Assembly: GCA_965662545.1 (NCBI GenBank)
Contig: CBFIHZ010000001.1
Location: forward strand, 186,001-250,000
Direction: 5' to 3'
Source of the DNA: CPC320 sp002684375
Lineage (GTDB): Bacteria; Pseudomonadota; Alphaproteobacteria; Rhodobacterales; Rhodobacteraceae
Length of the DNA stretch: 64,000 bases
The notes beneath the pieces are model-generated. The model had not been told where the DNA came from, made no database searches, and was given only the letters and a program-made list of their open reading frames with translations. Shown in pieces: positions 26,313 to 35,297 of the stretch. Positions within the stretch are counted from its first letter, which is position 1. Each line of letters opens with the position of its first letter. The translations under genes were made by a program, and so were the position numbers.

Positions 26313-26600
26313 ACTCTTGTATCTAGGCCCAGGCAGCCAAAATTTCTAACAGAATTTTGTCCACACAGGGTTGTGGGTTTGGTCCCTCGATCCAGAACGA
26401 ATGGTTGCACCTTACCGGGGCGTTTTATTTATTGGCTTGCTTCAATATCCGCGCGTGTTTGGTGTCACTGTGGCTTATGTGGCAATATCGCTATATATCA
26501 TCATTTGCTGCTCGGCGTTGCGGATCATTGTAATGAATAGTTTTTCAACGAGGTATGCCTTGGCCAGATTTACAGTGTTCTGGGGCAACGGTATATTCGT
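26313..26600. other. Intergenic region upstream of the Lhr-like helicase gene
   Basis: 288 bases with the minus-strand promoter of the helicase gene and the 3' end of the DUF1801 gene's neighbourhood. A 77-codon plus-strand frame across it lacks coding character. I see no terminator with a clear U-tract and no SOS box. Confidence 0.35.
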
Positions 26601-26927
26601 TTAGACAGGGGGTTTGAGCGCTTGTTTTAAAAAAGTCAGGCAATCTTTTGCAACGATGTCGTTCAAACTGTGCAGTTTGATGTGCCGTCTCACCTTACCC
26701 GCCCCTTCAAGCACTTTGTGAGGGTCGTCCAACATGACCCCTTTGGTGAACTCAAGAGAGACGTATTTGGTATAGGCAAACACCCCAGCGACACGGGTTT
26801 TGGGGTCGGCTGTGCGCATTTCGATGACTGTCCCTCCGTACATCGATCTAAACGTGGCTTTTGGAGATAAATCCGCGACTATTTTTAAAATGTGTTCTGT
26901 GATCTCTGCTTTAACGGTCTCGTCCAT
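26601..26927 (-). CDS. DUF1801 / YdhG-like domain protein
   Basis: A 108-aa protein with the compact alpha/beta fold of the DUF1801-YdhG group: an N-terminal helix, then SPKATFRSMYGGTVIEM, a strand pair GVFAYTKYVSLEFTKG, the motif LEGAGKVRRHIKLHSLNDI and a last helix LTFLKQAL. These proteins are widespread and have no established activity. It begins one base after the downstream VOC gene's neighbourhood ends (gap of one base), so the two are probably one transcript on the minus strand. Confidence 0.78.
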   Translation of the reverse strand: MDETVKAEITEHILKIVADLSPKATFRSMYGGTVIEMRTADPKTRVAGVFAYTKYVSLEFTKGVMLDDPHKVLEGAGKVRRHIKLHSLNDIVAKDCLTFLKQALKPPV

Positions 26928-26928
26928 G

Positions 26929-27324
26929 TCATGTCCTATCTCTAATAGGCGAGGCTAACTCAACAAGGCAGCCGTTCAAATCGCGCAGATAGGAAACCGT
27001 CTGGCCCCAGAGTTTTTCCGTCGGAGGCGCAACAGGGCTGCACCCTTTGGAAATTGCCTGGTCATAGGCTTTGGCCACGTCACTGGTGATCAGGCAAATT
27101 TCCCAGCCTGCTGCAACCGTTCTGGGATCATTTGGCAGAAGGCCTAGCCCGGCCATTTCGGCGGCTTCATTGCCAGCAAAAGCAAGCGCCGTGCTGCCGG
27201 TTTCCATCTCAGCATAAAGATGACTTTCGTGAATAAACCGGCGCTTTAGATCAAAGGCTGTTTCATAAAATGCGACAGTTTTGGGCACGTCAGACACATA
27301 AATAATAATATATCCAAGCTTCAT
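26929..27324 (-). CDS. VOC-family (glyoxalase-fold) protein
   Basis: A 131-aa protein with two beta-alpha-beta-beta-beta modules: it begins MKLGYIIIYVSDVPKTVAFY and ends in LRDLNGCLVELASP. The metal-ligand pattern His/Glu of glyoxalase I or dioxygenases is only partly present, with a Glu in the last strand, so enzymatic function is uncertain. ATG 27324 is the start that fits the fold; ATG 27369 would add 15 residues that do not belong to the domain. Transcribed with the DUF1801 gene. Confidence 0.82.
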   Translation of the reverse strand: MKLGYIIIYVSDVPKTVAFYETAFDLKRRFIHESHLYAEMETGSTALAFAGNEAAEMAGLGLLPNDPRTVAAGWEICLITSDVAKAYDQAISKGCSPVAPPTEKLWGQTVSYLRDLNGCLVELASPIRDRT

Positions 27325-27644
27325 GCAACACATATGCACGTTTAAAGATAATTTATAAATAATTAACAATCAAAAGCAGATTTGCGGCGAGGCGTGCCAC
27401 CCACAATCAGGTCTTTTAGCGTCAAAATACATGTACAAATGACAGCGAGAAATCGCATTAAAGCCTGAACACGATAATACCCGGTTTTGATGTTTGATTT
27501 ACTGGCGAAAACAGGCGCCCGGATCAAACGAAACCAGATGAGAACCTTTTATCAGGAAGAAAAGGATTTTCGGGGCAATTTAGTCGTTTTGTGGTTGCTA
27601 GAAGCCCAGAAAGCTTAATTGCCAACGAATTTATGCCATTTCAT
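27325..27644. other. A/T-rich intergenic region between two VOC genes
   Basis: 320 bases, visibly richer in A/T than its surroundings. It holds the promoter of the VOC-DUF1801 pair. A 42-codon plus-strand frame (ATG 27490 to TAA 27618) has protein-like composition (FDLLAKTGARIKRNQ) but no ribosome binding site and no family that I know. No hairpin with a U-tract is evident. Confidence 0.35.
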
Positions 27645-28016
27645 TTATTTCAAGGAATTGAAACCGATCACATTACCTTCTGTATCTTCACACAGCACAA
27701 CAAATCCAAACTGTCCTATCGAAAATTTTGGACGTATGACAACACCGCCTGCGTCGGCTGCACGCGCTTGCTGCAGAGCGCAATCTTCTACTAAAAAGTA
27801 GACCTGTGTTCCACCCGGGCCGGGCTTTGAATGCTGTGTTTTCACAAGTGCTCCAGCCGCGCCATATGCATGCATATCGCCTGAAAAACTCATCATCAGC
27901 GCTTCATGGGTTGGGTCATCCATTGCCACGAGTTTCGTTCCGAGTACATTTTCATAAAAACCGACAGCGCGATCCATATCCTCTACATAAACGTCAAACC
28001 AACCTACAGCATTCAT
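27645..28016 (-). CDS. VOC-family (glyoxalase-fold) protein
   Basis: A 123-aa single VOC domain pair beginning MNAVGWFDVYVEDMDRAVGFY, with the usual FYENVLGTKL turn, central GGTQVYFLVED and final strand CEDTEGNVIGFNSLK. This subgroup (PhnB/YdcJ-like small VOC proteins) often accompanies AraC regulators and DUF1801 proteins, as here. AAGGAG lies nine bases before ATG 28016; ATGs at 28034 and 28025 are in frame but overlap that site. No substrate can be proposed. Confidence 0.85.
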   Translation of the reverse strand: MNAVGWFDVYVEDMDRAVGFYENVLGTKLVAMDDPTHEALMMSFSGDMHAYGAAGALVKTQHSKPGPGGTQVYFLVEDCALQQARAADAGGVVIRPKFSIGQFGFVVLCEDTEGNVIGFNSLK

Positions 28017-28090
28017 TTCGTTCATCTCCTTCATTAAAGTTTGGTATTGATGAACAAACTAGCGGAACATGTGCCCGTGTATTGTAGATA

Positions 28091-28837
28091 TCAGACATCA
28101 AATTCATCGTAATATTTTGATGGCGTTCGGCCTGTAGCGCTACGAAAAGAGTGGATAAAATGCGCTTGATCAAAATATTGGTCTAAATCAGAACCTGAAA
28201 GTGATCTTTGGAGCCGTATTATTTTAAGAAAATCATGCGGCGTAAACCCAGTTTCCCGCTTCAAACATCGCTGAAGATGCCTTGGAGAAATACGGGCAGC
28301 TTTTGCCATTTCTGCAACCGAATTTATTGAATCAAGCTTTTTTAGAATGCGCATTACTAAAACGCTTGTTACAAGAATTTTCCGATTTACCAGTTCCTCC
28401 ACGCACTGAGTAAGAATCTCTTGTTGTTGCTTGAATGGGCGCCCATGTAGTTCTTGGTTAATTGCGAGTAAGGGTAAATTGCCACTATAGGGCTGATTAA
28501 TTTGACCAACAAAAGGTTGACTATAATCGGTTTGCCAAGTCCCCGGAAAAAACCGAATATTCAGATAGTGAAACTGCTTACCTAAATTAAATTCCATAGA
28601 CGAACCACGAAGCGTAGTGGGGCCGACAACTTCCGGTCTGAGTTGATCGAAGATTAGGTATGTGCAGGCGTCGGGTAGAGCGTGGAACTGGTAATCCCTA
28701 TCTAACAGCTTATCGGTCCAAATTTTGACGTACCTATGAACCACTGATGTAAGATGCCCTGGTGGTTTTGCCTCACAGAACAATACAGTATTCTTGTTTT
28801 TGCCCTTAGAGTTACCTATCGGTGAGTAACGGTCCAT
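28091..28837 (-). CDS. AraC-family transcriptional regulator
   Basis: A 248-aa regulator. The C-terminal AraC helix-turn-helix pair is at about 155-245: SVAEMAKAARISPRHLQRCL forms the first, and HFIHSFRSATGRTPSKYY is the second with the conserved F-R-x-x-G-x-T-P. The N-terminal 130 residues resemble the DUF6597-type sensor region found in AraC proteins beside VOC and DUF1801 genes. Codon use and base composition are more A/T-rich than in flanking core genes, which suggests recent arrival. It probably controls the VOC gene 74 bases downstream. Confidence 0.88.
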   Translation of the reverse strand: MDRYSPIGNSKGKNKNTVLFCEAKPPGHLTSVVHRYVKIWTDKLLDRDYQFHALPDACTYLIFDQLRPEVVGPTTLRGSSMEFNLGKQFHYLNIRFFPGTWQTDYSQPFVGQINQPYSGNLPLLAINQELHGRPFKQQQEILTQCVEELVNRKILVTSVLVMRILKKLDSINSVAEMAKAARISPRHLQRCLKRETGFTPHDFLKIIRLQRSLSGSDLDQYFDQAHFIHSFRSATGRTPSKYYDEFDV

Positions 28838-29011
28838 ATCAATAAAAAACCGAATTTGAGTTATTCACGTATCTTAAAATAAGTGAAAAAGTAGGGTGTA
28901 ACGGGGAGGCAGTCAACGCTTTGTTCAGAAAAGCGCCTGTTTTCAGGGGCTGCTATGATTAAGTTCTTTTCACCGGCCGGTCAAAACTTAACAAGCGCGC
29001 TGATGTGTTAT

Positions 29012-29341
29012 TCATAGTATAATTCGGCAGTTCTGCACTATTTTCAGGCCTTTATTGGCACTTAATTTTGCCAGTATGCGAGAAAATATATATACATCTC
29101 CTCTCTGGGAAAGGGGCATGAACGGGTCTCCAACTATAAATTCAACTCTCTTGGGCTGACTGTCTTTTTCTATACAGGTTTGAGCTGCAGCAATCATATG
29201 TGCGCGATTAAACAAGGTTTCTCGCGCATTTGGCACTGTTTTTAAATTTTTGATATTAACGCGCTGTCTTCACCTCCCACATCGATCACGCAATATGCGT
29301 GAACCCTGTAAATCAGAGCATAGAAAAACCTGTGATGTCCC
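29012..29341 (-). pseudogene. Decayed O-methyltransferase gene (two frameshifts, truncated)
   Basis: The minus strand encodes pieces of a SAM-dependent O-methyltransferase (Methyltransf_2, related to hydroxyneurosporene or caffeate methyltransferases) in two frames. DLQGSRIL (about 29320-29296) reads in one frame; then VIDVGGEDSALISKI (29289-29245), which is SAM motif I, in the next; an in-frame TAA follows; the rest, VPNARETLF and RVEFIVGDPF followed by GDVYIFSRIL and IVQNCR (29236-29012), is back in the first. One extra base near 29290 and one missing base in the A/T run near 29242-29250 would restore a single frame. The usual conserved end and N-terminal half are not recognisable. No start codon or ribosome binding site remains. 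Confidence 0.65.
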
Positions 29342-29923
29342 TGCTTTTGAGGGGCTTCCAATCTGACTGTCCATGCAAGGAGCCTTGCAAATACAATCTG
29401 CGCAAGCGATGTTTGCGATCCGCAATATGACGGTTTTATCTGTTATTTCATATCTGGCTCTATTTTGGATCAAGGTGTTAGCTGTGTGCGGCAAACCCGT
29501 TGATTGGCAGAGAATCGTTGGTTTTTGCGGGTGCGGGACAATATTCGCAGTCAGTTCACGCCTTTACGGTCTGTTCGAGCCTTTGCGAATTGCCATTTTT
29601 GCCAATAATCTAGCTTGGGGGCAACATAACTTAAGGCTGTTTGGGCAAATTAGCGCTGCTTTCCGGGTTCGGTTCAGAGCGGATGGTCCGTTGCGCGGCG
29701 CGATCTTTTAAAAAAGCGGCAGCGGCCCAAACTTATATCGTAAAAATTCCAGCGGCCGTGTTATTGATCATTGGTAGGAGTTGCTGGTCAGAGCTGAACA
29801 GATTAAACATGCAATGGCCTAAGGATCACATCAATGGTCGAGGGTGATGGCTCATTACACATCTGTCGTATGAGCCATCCAACGGGCCCACTTGTCGAGG
29901 CCCCACTGTCTTTGTTCTTGATC
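29342..29923. other. Degenerate region between methyltransferase relic and scoB
   Basis: About 580 bases with no intact gene. On the minus strand an ATG at 29810 opens a protein-like frame (MFNLFSSDQQLLPM, then after a TAA at 29735-29733, AAAAFLKDRAAQRTIRSE) that ends at 29631: a possible small relic gene with one nonsense codon, family unknown. A plus-strand frame of 112 codons (29373-29711) is antisense to this and lacks signals. The hairpin at 29846-29879 is listed separately. Confidence 0.4.
29846..29879 (-). terminator. Strong hairpin downstream of scoB, no U-tract
   Basis: GATGGCTCAT and ATGAGCCATC form a perfect 10-bp stem with a 14-base loop, 45 bases after the scoB stop on the minus strand. 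No T-run follows, so it may be a Rho-dependent or mRNA 3'-stabilising structure rather than a classical terminator. Confidence 0.4.
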
Positions 29924-30550
29924 TTAGACAATTGTCGCTTCTGTCGCGGCGCGCAGATCTGCTTCGGTCACACCATCTGCGGTCTCGATAATTTTCAGAC
30001 CGCCCTCAACTACGTCCAGAACGCCGAGATTGGTAATAATACGGTTGACCACTGATTTGCCAGTTAGCGGCAGCGTACACGAGGTCAGCACCTTGCTATC
30101 TCCATGCTTATTGGTGTGGTCCATCACCACAACCACATGGCCGACACCGGCCACCAGATCCATCGCACCGCCCATACCTTTAACCAGCTTGCCGGGGATC
30201 ATCCAATTCGCCAGATCGCCGTTTTCGGCCACTTCCATTGCACCCAGGATTGCCATGGCAATTTTACCGCCGCGGATCATGCCAAACGAAGTGGCACTGT
30301 CAAAATAGGCGGTTTGTGGCAATTCGGTAATGGTCTGTTTGCCGGCATTGATCAGATCGGCATCTTCTTCGCCCTCGATCGGGAAGGGGCCCATGCCCAG
30401 CATGCCGTTTTCCGATTGTAAGGTGACCGTAATGCCGTCAGGGATATAGTTTGACACCAGTGTCGGGATGCCGATGCCCAGATTGACATACATGCCGTCT
30501 TCCAACTCTTGCGCCGCGCGGGCGGCCATTTGATTTCTGTCCCATGCCAT
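29924..30550 (-). CDS. scoB: 3-oxoacid CoA-transferase subunit B
   Basis: Beta subunit, 208 aa, of succinyl-CoA:3-ketoacid CoA-transferase, which activates acetoacetate with succinyl-CoA. The catalytic Glu lies in the SENG motif (LQSENGMLGMGP, about 46-49), and the glycine-rich GIGIPTLVSNY and KGMGGAMDLVAG segments are typical. It follows scoA with a 12-base gap. The pair allows ketone-body or polyhydroxybutyrate breakdown products to enter central metabolism. AtoA or PcaJ-like substrate use cannot be excluded. Confidence 0.93.
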   Translation of the reverse strand: MAWDRNQMAARAAQELEDGMYVNLGIGIPTLVSNYIPDGITVTLQSENGMLGMGPFPIEGEEDADLINAGKQTITELPQTAYFDSATSFGMIRGGKIAMAILGAMEVAENGDLANWMIPGKLVKGMGGAMDLVAGVGHVVVVMDHTNKHGDSKVLTSCTLPLTGKSVVNRIITNLGVLDVVEGGLKIIETADGVTEADLRAATEATIV

Positions 30551-30562
30551 GATGCGCGTTCC

Positions 30563-31261
30563 TTATGCTGCGGGGCGCGTGGTGCGCTGTTCGATACGTT
30601 TTTCATGATCGCCCTGAATGATCCGGTTTACATAGATGCCGGGCAGGTGGATATGATCGGGGTCTAGCGATCCGGTTGGTACAATTTCTTCAACTTCGGC
30701 CACGCAGACCTTGCCACACATCGCTGCCGGTGGGTTGAAATTACGTGCGGCTTTGCGGAAAATCAGATTGCCCGTCGCATCGGCTTTCCAAGCCTTGATG
30801 ATGGATAGATCCGCAAAAAGCCCCTCTTCCATAATAAAGGTCTCGCCATTAAAATCTTTGTGCTCTTTGCCCTCAGCTATCACCGTGCCGACGCCGGTCT
30901 TCGTGTAAAACCCTGGAATTCCACAGCCCGCCGCGCGCATGCGTTCGGCCAATGTGCCCTGAGGATTGAACTCAAGTTCCAACTCGCCCGATAAATATTG
31001 GCGCATAAACTCAGCGTTTTCTCCCACATAAGAGCTGATCATTTTCTTGACTTGCTTGGTTTGCAGCAGAATGCCGATGCCAAAATCATCAACTCCCGCA
31101 TTATTGGACGCAAACGTCAGGCCTTTGGCACCGTGATCCTTGATCGCTTGCAGCAAAAGCTCGGGAATGCCGCACAGACCAAAGCCACCGGCCGCAATCA
31201 ACATGTCATCATGTAACAGATCGGCCAGAGCTTCTGTTGCATTTTCATAGATTTTTTTCAT
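30563..31261 (-). CDS. scoA: 3-oxoacid CoA-transferase subunit A
   Basis: Alpha subunit, 232 aa, with the CoA-binding GGFGLCGIPELLL motif near residues 24-36 and the SNNAGVDDFGIG segment. It pairs with scoB to form the active CoA-transferase. ATG 31261 has GAGAGGGA upstream; the in-frame start at 31321 would add 20 residues without a homologous pattern. First gene of the two-gene operon, 171 bases downstream of topA. Confidence 0.93.
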   Translation of the reverse strand: MKKIYENATEALADLLHDDMLIAAGGFGLCGIPELLLQAIKDHGAKGLTFASNNAGVDDFGIGILLQTKQVKKMISSYVGENAEFMRQYLSGELELEFNPQGTLAERMRAAGCGIPGFYTKTGVGTVIAEGKEHKDFNGETFIMEEGLFADLSIIKAWKADATGNLIFRKAARNFNPPAAMCGKVCVAEVEEIVPTGSLDPDHIHLPGIYVNRIIQGDHEKRIEQRTTRPAA

Positions 31262-31432
31262 ATGGATTTCCCTCTCACCCCAGCTTGCGCCTTTTGTGAC
31301 GCTGCCTGTGAAGAGAGTCAATTGCCCACCTGATAATCCAGCTTTTGTCGGCGGTGGGCCGCACGCAGCAAGGGCCAGAGGGCTGTCGCGTTCATTTGTG
31401 ATCTGCCCCCAGACCTTTTATGCTCCAGCCGT

Positions 31433-34009
31433 CTATCGTGTGGTTGCGGCTTTTTTGCTGGGCGCCTTTTTAGCGGCTGTCTTTTTGGCTGCGGCTTTGG
31501 TGGTGGCCTTTTTCTTTGCCGGAGCTTTCTTGCCCTTGCCGGTTTTGGCGGCTTTTTCAGCGATCAAAGCCACAGCCATATCCATGGTGACATCTGCGGG
31601 TTCTGTGCCCTTGGGCAAGGTGGCGTTGATCTTGGCAAACTTAATATAGGCGCCATAGCGGCCGTCCATGATATTGACCGGGCCGCCTTGTTCGGGGTGT
31701 TCGCCCAGCTCTTTCAAAGGTGTTGCGGCCGCCCCACGTCCGGCACCGCGCGACGCAAGTTTCTTGGCAAGCTCTTCGACGGCACGGTTCATGCCAATGG
31801 TAAAAACATCGTCCACGTCTTTAATATTGGCGTAGAGTTTGCCGTGTTTGATGAACGGGCCATAGCGACCAATGCCGGCCTCAACTATTTCGCCATCCTC
31901 AGGATGTGGTCCGATTTCGCGTGGAAGGCTTAACAGGGACAGGGCTTTTTCCAGATCCATCGTGTCTGGTGCCCAGCCCTTAGGCAGGCTGGCCCGCGGC
32001 GGTTTTTTGTTATCTTCTGTGGGGTCTCCGCGCTGCACATAGGGGCCAAAACGACCTGAGAGCAGTTTGATCTCATCGTCTTGATCATGGCCCAAAACGC
32101 GGTCAGCTGAGGTTTCGCCGTCGCCATTTATCGGGCGGGTATAGCGGCATTCTGGATAGCCGCCACAACCAACAAACCCGCCCGTACGCGAAGTTTTCAA
32201 GTGTAATTGTCCGACACCGCAGAGCGGACAGATCCGCGGATCAGAGCCGTCTTCGCGCGGCGGGTAGAGTTGTGGTGCAAGCGCTGCATCCAAAACGTCG
32301 AGCACTTCTGAAATGCGCAGTTCTGAGGTTTCGGAAATCGCGGCTGAGAAATCACGCCAGAATGGCTCTAAGACATCTTTGTAATTGCCCTGACCCGCGC
32401 TAACGTCATCAAGCTGGTTTTCGAGCGAGGCTGTAAAGTCGTATTCAACGTAGCGTTTGAAAAAATTGAGCAGAAAAATTGTGACAATCCGGCCCTTATC
32501 TTCTGGGATAAGCCGGTTTTTGTCTTTCCTGACATATTCGCGATCCTGAATTGTCGTGACAATGCTGGCATAGGTAGAGGGTCGACCAATGCCCAATTCT
32601 TCCATCTGCTTGACCAGAGACGCTTCGGTGTAGCGCGGTGGTGGCTGGGTGAAATGTTGGTCTGGTGAGACTGATTTTTTTGTTGCCACTTCGCCCTGCA
32701 TGACTTGCGGCAGCCGTTTGTCATCGTCGCCAACGCTGTCGTCGCGACCCTCTTCGTAGACTTTCAAAAACCCGTCAAATAAGACAACTTGACCCGAGGC
32801 GCGCAATCCGACCTGACCGTCTGCGCTGGATACTTCCACGGTTGTTCGTTCCAATCTAGCGGCGGCCATTTGGCAGGCCAAAGTGCGTTTCCAAATCAGA
32901 TCGTAAAGTTTGCGCTGGTCGGCTTCGGTAAGTTTGAGCGCCGAGGCATCGCGGGTCATGTCTGTGGGACGGATACACTCATGCGCCTCCTGGGCATTTT
33001 TGGCTTTGTTTTTGTATACTCGGGGAGATTTGGGCACATAGTTTGAGCCGTACCGATTTTTAATTGCATCACGCGCCTCGGTGACCGCCTCGGGTGCCAT
33101 ATCAATCCCGTCGGTTCGCATATAGGTGATGTATCCCGCCTCATAAAGGCGTTGCGCGGTGCTCATGGTTTGGCGCGCGCCCATGCCGAATTTACGGCTC
33201 GCCTCTTGTTGCAAGGTTGAGGTCATGAAGGGGGCACTGGGGTTTCTTGTCGCGGGTTTTGCCTCGACAGAGGTGACGGTGAGATCGCGGCTGTTGACCG
33301 CCTGAACTGCTATTTCAGCCTGTGTGGCGTTCTCGAGGTCATATTTGTCTAGTTTTTTGCCGGCCAGCATTGTGAGGCGGGCCTCATATTCCTGTCCGCG
33401 GGGCGTGCCTAAAACGGCTTTGACCGACCAGTACTCTTGGGCGTTGAATGCCTCGATTTCTATCTCGCGCTCGACAATCAGGCGCAGACAGACCGATTGC
33501 ACACGCCCGGCAGATTTTGCGCCAGGTAACTTGCGCCATAGAACTGGTGAAAGGTTGAAGCCAACAAGATAATCCAACGCGCGGCGCGCCAGATAGGCCT
33601 CGACCAAAGGTGTGTCGACTTGACGGGGGTTCTGCATCGCCTCGGTGACTGCCGATTTGGTGATGGCATTGAACACCACGCGGCTGACAGGTGTGTCTTT
33701 TTTCAAAACTTTACGTTTGCGAAGTGTCTCTTCGAGATGCCAACTGATGGCTTCGCCCTCACGATCGGGGTCGGTTGCGAGGATCAGTGAATTGTCGTTG
33801 GAAAGTGCGTCTGCGATTGCTTTGACGTGCTTGCGACTGTCTGCCCCGACCTCCCATTTCATTTCGAAATCTTGCTCAGTGTCAACCGAACCGTCTTTTG
33901 CAGGCAAGTCGCGCACATGCCCATATGATGCAAGCACGGTGTAATCTGATCCCAAATATTTATTGATTGTTTTAGCTTTGGCAGGGGATTCAACGACTAC
34001 GACGGGCAT
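31433..34009 (-). CDS. topA: DNA topoisomerase I TopA
   Basis: Type IA topoisomerase that relaxes negative supercoils. 858 aa. N-terminal Toprim domain (VVVESPAKAKTINKYLG at 3-19; DPDREGEAISWH), the active-site tyrosine Y296 in YITYMRTDG, and one C4 zinc finger beginning C594-x2-C597 (CPLCGVGQLHL). Further topoisomerase C-terminal repeats (GRFGPYVQRG, GRYGPFIKHG, GRYGAYIKF) follow. The last 40 residues are a Lys/Ala-rich, histone-like tail (KKATTKAAAKKTAAKKAPSK). topA directly downstream of dprA is a common alphaproteobacterial order. Confidence 0.97.
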   Translation of the reverse strand: MPVVVVESPAKAKTINKYLGSDYTVLASYGHVRDLPAKDGSVDTEQDFEMKWEVGADSRKHVKAIADALSNDNSLILATDPDREGEAISWHLEETLRKRKVLKKDTPVSRVVFNAITKSAVTEAMQNPRQVDTPLVEAYLARRALDYLVGFNLSPVLWRKLPGAKSAGRVQSVCLRLIVEREIEIEAFNAQEYWSVKAVLGTPRGQEYEARLTMLAGKKLDKYDLENATQAEIAVQAVNSRDLTVTSVEAKPATRNPSAPFMTSTLQQEASRKFGMGARQTMSTAQRLYEAGYITYMRTDGIDMAPEAVTEARDAIKNRYGSNYVPKSPRVYKNKAKNAQEAHECIRPTDMTRDASALKLTEADQRKLYDLIWKRTLACQMAAARLERTTVEVSSADGQVGLRASGQVVLFDGFLKVYEEGRDDSVGDDDKRLPQVMQGEVATKKSVSPDQHFTQPPPRYTEASLVKQMEELGIGRPSTYASIVTTIQDREYVRKDKNRLIPEDKGRIVTIFLLNFFKRYVEYDFTASLENQLDDVSAGQGNYKDVLEPFWRDFSAAISETSELRISEVLDVLDAALAPQLYPPREDGSDPRICPLCGVGQLHLKTSRTGGFVGCGGYPECRYTRPINGDGETSADRVLGHDQDDEIKLLSGRFGPYVQRGDPTEDNKKPPRASLPKGWAPDTMDLEKALSLLSLPREIGPHPEDGEIVEAGIGRYGPFIKHGKLYANIKDVDDVFTIGMNRAVEELAKKLASRGAGRGAAATPLKELGEHPEQGGPVNIMDGRYGAYIKFAKINATLPKGTEPADVTMDMAVALIAEKAAKTGKGKKAPAKKKATTKAAAKKTAAKKAPSKKAATTR

Positions 34010-34205
34010 AAAAATTCCTTTCGACTAGGCTGGGGACGCCTTGACGCCAAACCATGTGGGTCAGTTGGCGTTTTTGTCAATGCACCGAATTTTGCAAAGG
34101 GGAGATAGAGCCAAATTTTATTTGAGGGTTTGTAGAGCCCTTTGCTATACTGCGCAAGGGCTCGGTTTGGGATGGAGCTCACCATGCCAAATATTTTTCG
34201 ATGTC

Positions 34206-35297
34206 TTAGGCCAGAGAGAGCAGGCCGCCTGCTTGACGCTTTATACGACCCTCTAACTCAAGATCCACCAGCACAGGAGACAGGGTGCTGACAGATCCTC
34301 CAACGTCGCGGACCAACTGGTCTTCTGCGATGGGGGAATGGTTGAGCCTTGCCAGGATTTCCTGATGCAGATTTGCGGTTTGGCGTAGGCTGCGCTGCGG
34401 TTTTTTTATTGCCTCAGATGGGATGATTTGAGATATGTTTTGCGTGACCTGTGACACCGGTTCGGCAAAGGCGGGTTCATTCTCAGCGGCGTTCAAAACC
34501 TGCACCACATCGTCAACACTGCGCACCAGGACGGCGCCGTCCCTCAGCAGCATATTGCAACCGGCAGCACGGGCATCAAAAGGGTGCCCGGGTACGGCCA
34601 ATACTTCGCGGCCTTGGTCAAGCGCGTCGCGGGCGGTGATTAGGCTGCCGGATTTTGATGCGGCCTCAACTATGATTACGGCGCTGCACAATCCCGAAAT
34701 AAGGCGGTTGCGGGAGGGGAAATGGCGGGCTTTTGGGATCACACCCATGGGTTGTTCCGATATGCGAGCGCCTTGATCATTGAGCTCATCGCCTAACTTC
34801 GCATTCTCTGCCGGATAGAGAATATCAACCCCGCCAGCCATAACCGCGACCGTACCGGTCTTAAGGGCGCCTTTATGCGCCGCTGTGTCTACTCCGCGGG
34901 CCAGTCCTGAAACGGTCACATAGCCTAATTCACCTAAACCCTTGGCCAGATACCGCGCCATTCTTGTGCCCAGAGACGAGGCGTTTCGGGCCCCAACAAT
35001 CGCTACCATCGGACGAAGGAGCGTCTGGGAGTTACCCGTTATCCATAAAACAGGGGGCGGACTCGCAATTGTCATCAAAGCTTTGGGATAGTCTTCATTA
35101 CCAAAAAAAATCAGGCGCGCTTGCGCCTCTGCGCCGGCCCGAATTTCGATGCCAACCCGCTCGGCGCTGCAGGCCGCATAGTTTTCAAGCCCAGCCTTTC
35201 TGGCGATGTCTGGCAGAGCCTTCAGGGCCGCCGCAGCGCTGCCATGTTCGTGCATCAGCCGAAAAAATGTGCTGATGCCAACGCGATGAGAGCGCAA
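34206..35297 (-). CDS. dprA: DNA processing protein DprA, N-terminus displaced by a frameshift
   Basis: RecA loader that protects incoming single-stranded DNA during transformation. The 363 residues that can be read from the only in-frame start (TTG 35297) cover nearly the whole protein: an N-terminal SAM-like region, the Rossmann core (GARNASSLGTRMARYLAKG, VSGLARGVDTAAHKGAL, MAGGVDILYP, FPSRNRLISGLC) and a C-terminal winged helix (LLSL end). The TTG is an implausible start, because the same frame continues upstream for about 11 family-like residues (EEDRVSWLRLL) without any start codon. The real start, ATG 35377, is one frame off; see the next entry. DprA in roseobacters need not mean active transformation. 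Confidence 0.85.
   Translation of the reverse strand: MRSHRVGISTFFRLMHEHGSAAAALKALPDIARKAGLENYAACSAERVGIEIRAGAEAQARLIFFGNEDYPKALMTIASPPPVLWITGNSQTLLRPMVAIVGARNASSLGTRMARYLAKGLGELGYVTVSGLARGVDTAAHKGALKTGTVAVMAGGVDILYPAENAKLGDELNDQGARISEQPMGVIPKARHFPSRNRLISGLCSAVIIVEAASKSGSLITARDALDQGREVLAVPGHPFDARAAGCNMLLRDGAVLVRSVDDVVQVLNAAENEPAFAEPVSQVTQNISQIIPSEAIKKPQRSLRQTANLHQEILARLNHSPIAEDQLVRDVGGSVSTLSPVLVDLELEGRIKRQAGGLLSLA

Noticed and set aside
29373..29711. 112-codon plus-strand open frame.
   Set aside because: Antisense to the decayed minus-strand region; no start signal or family.
31436..31550. Low-complexity region at the end of topA.
   Set aside because: It is the Lys/Ala-rich C-terminal tail of topoisomerase I, not a repeat or mobile element.
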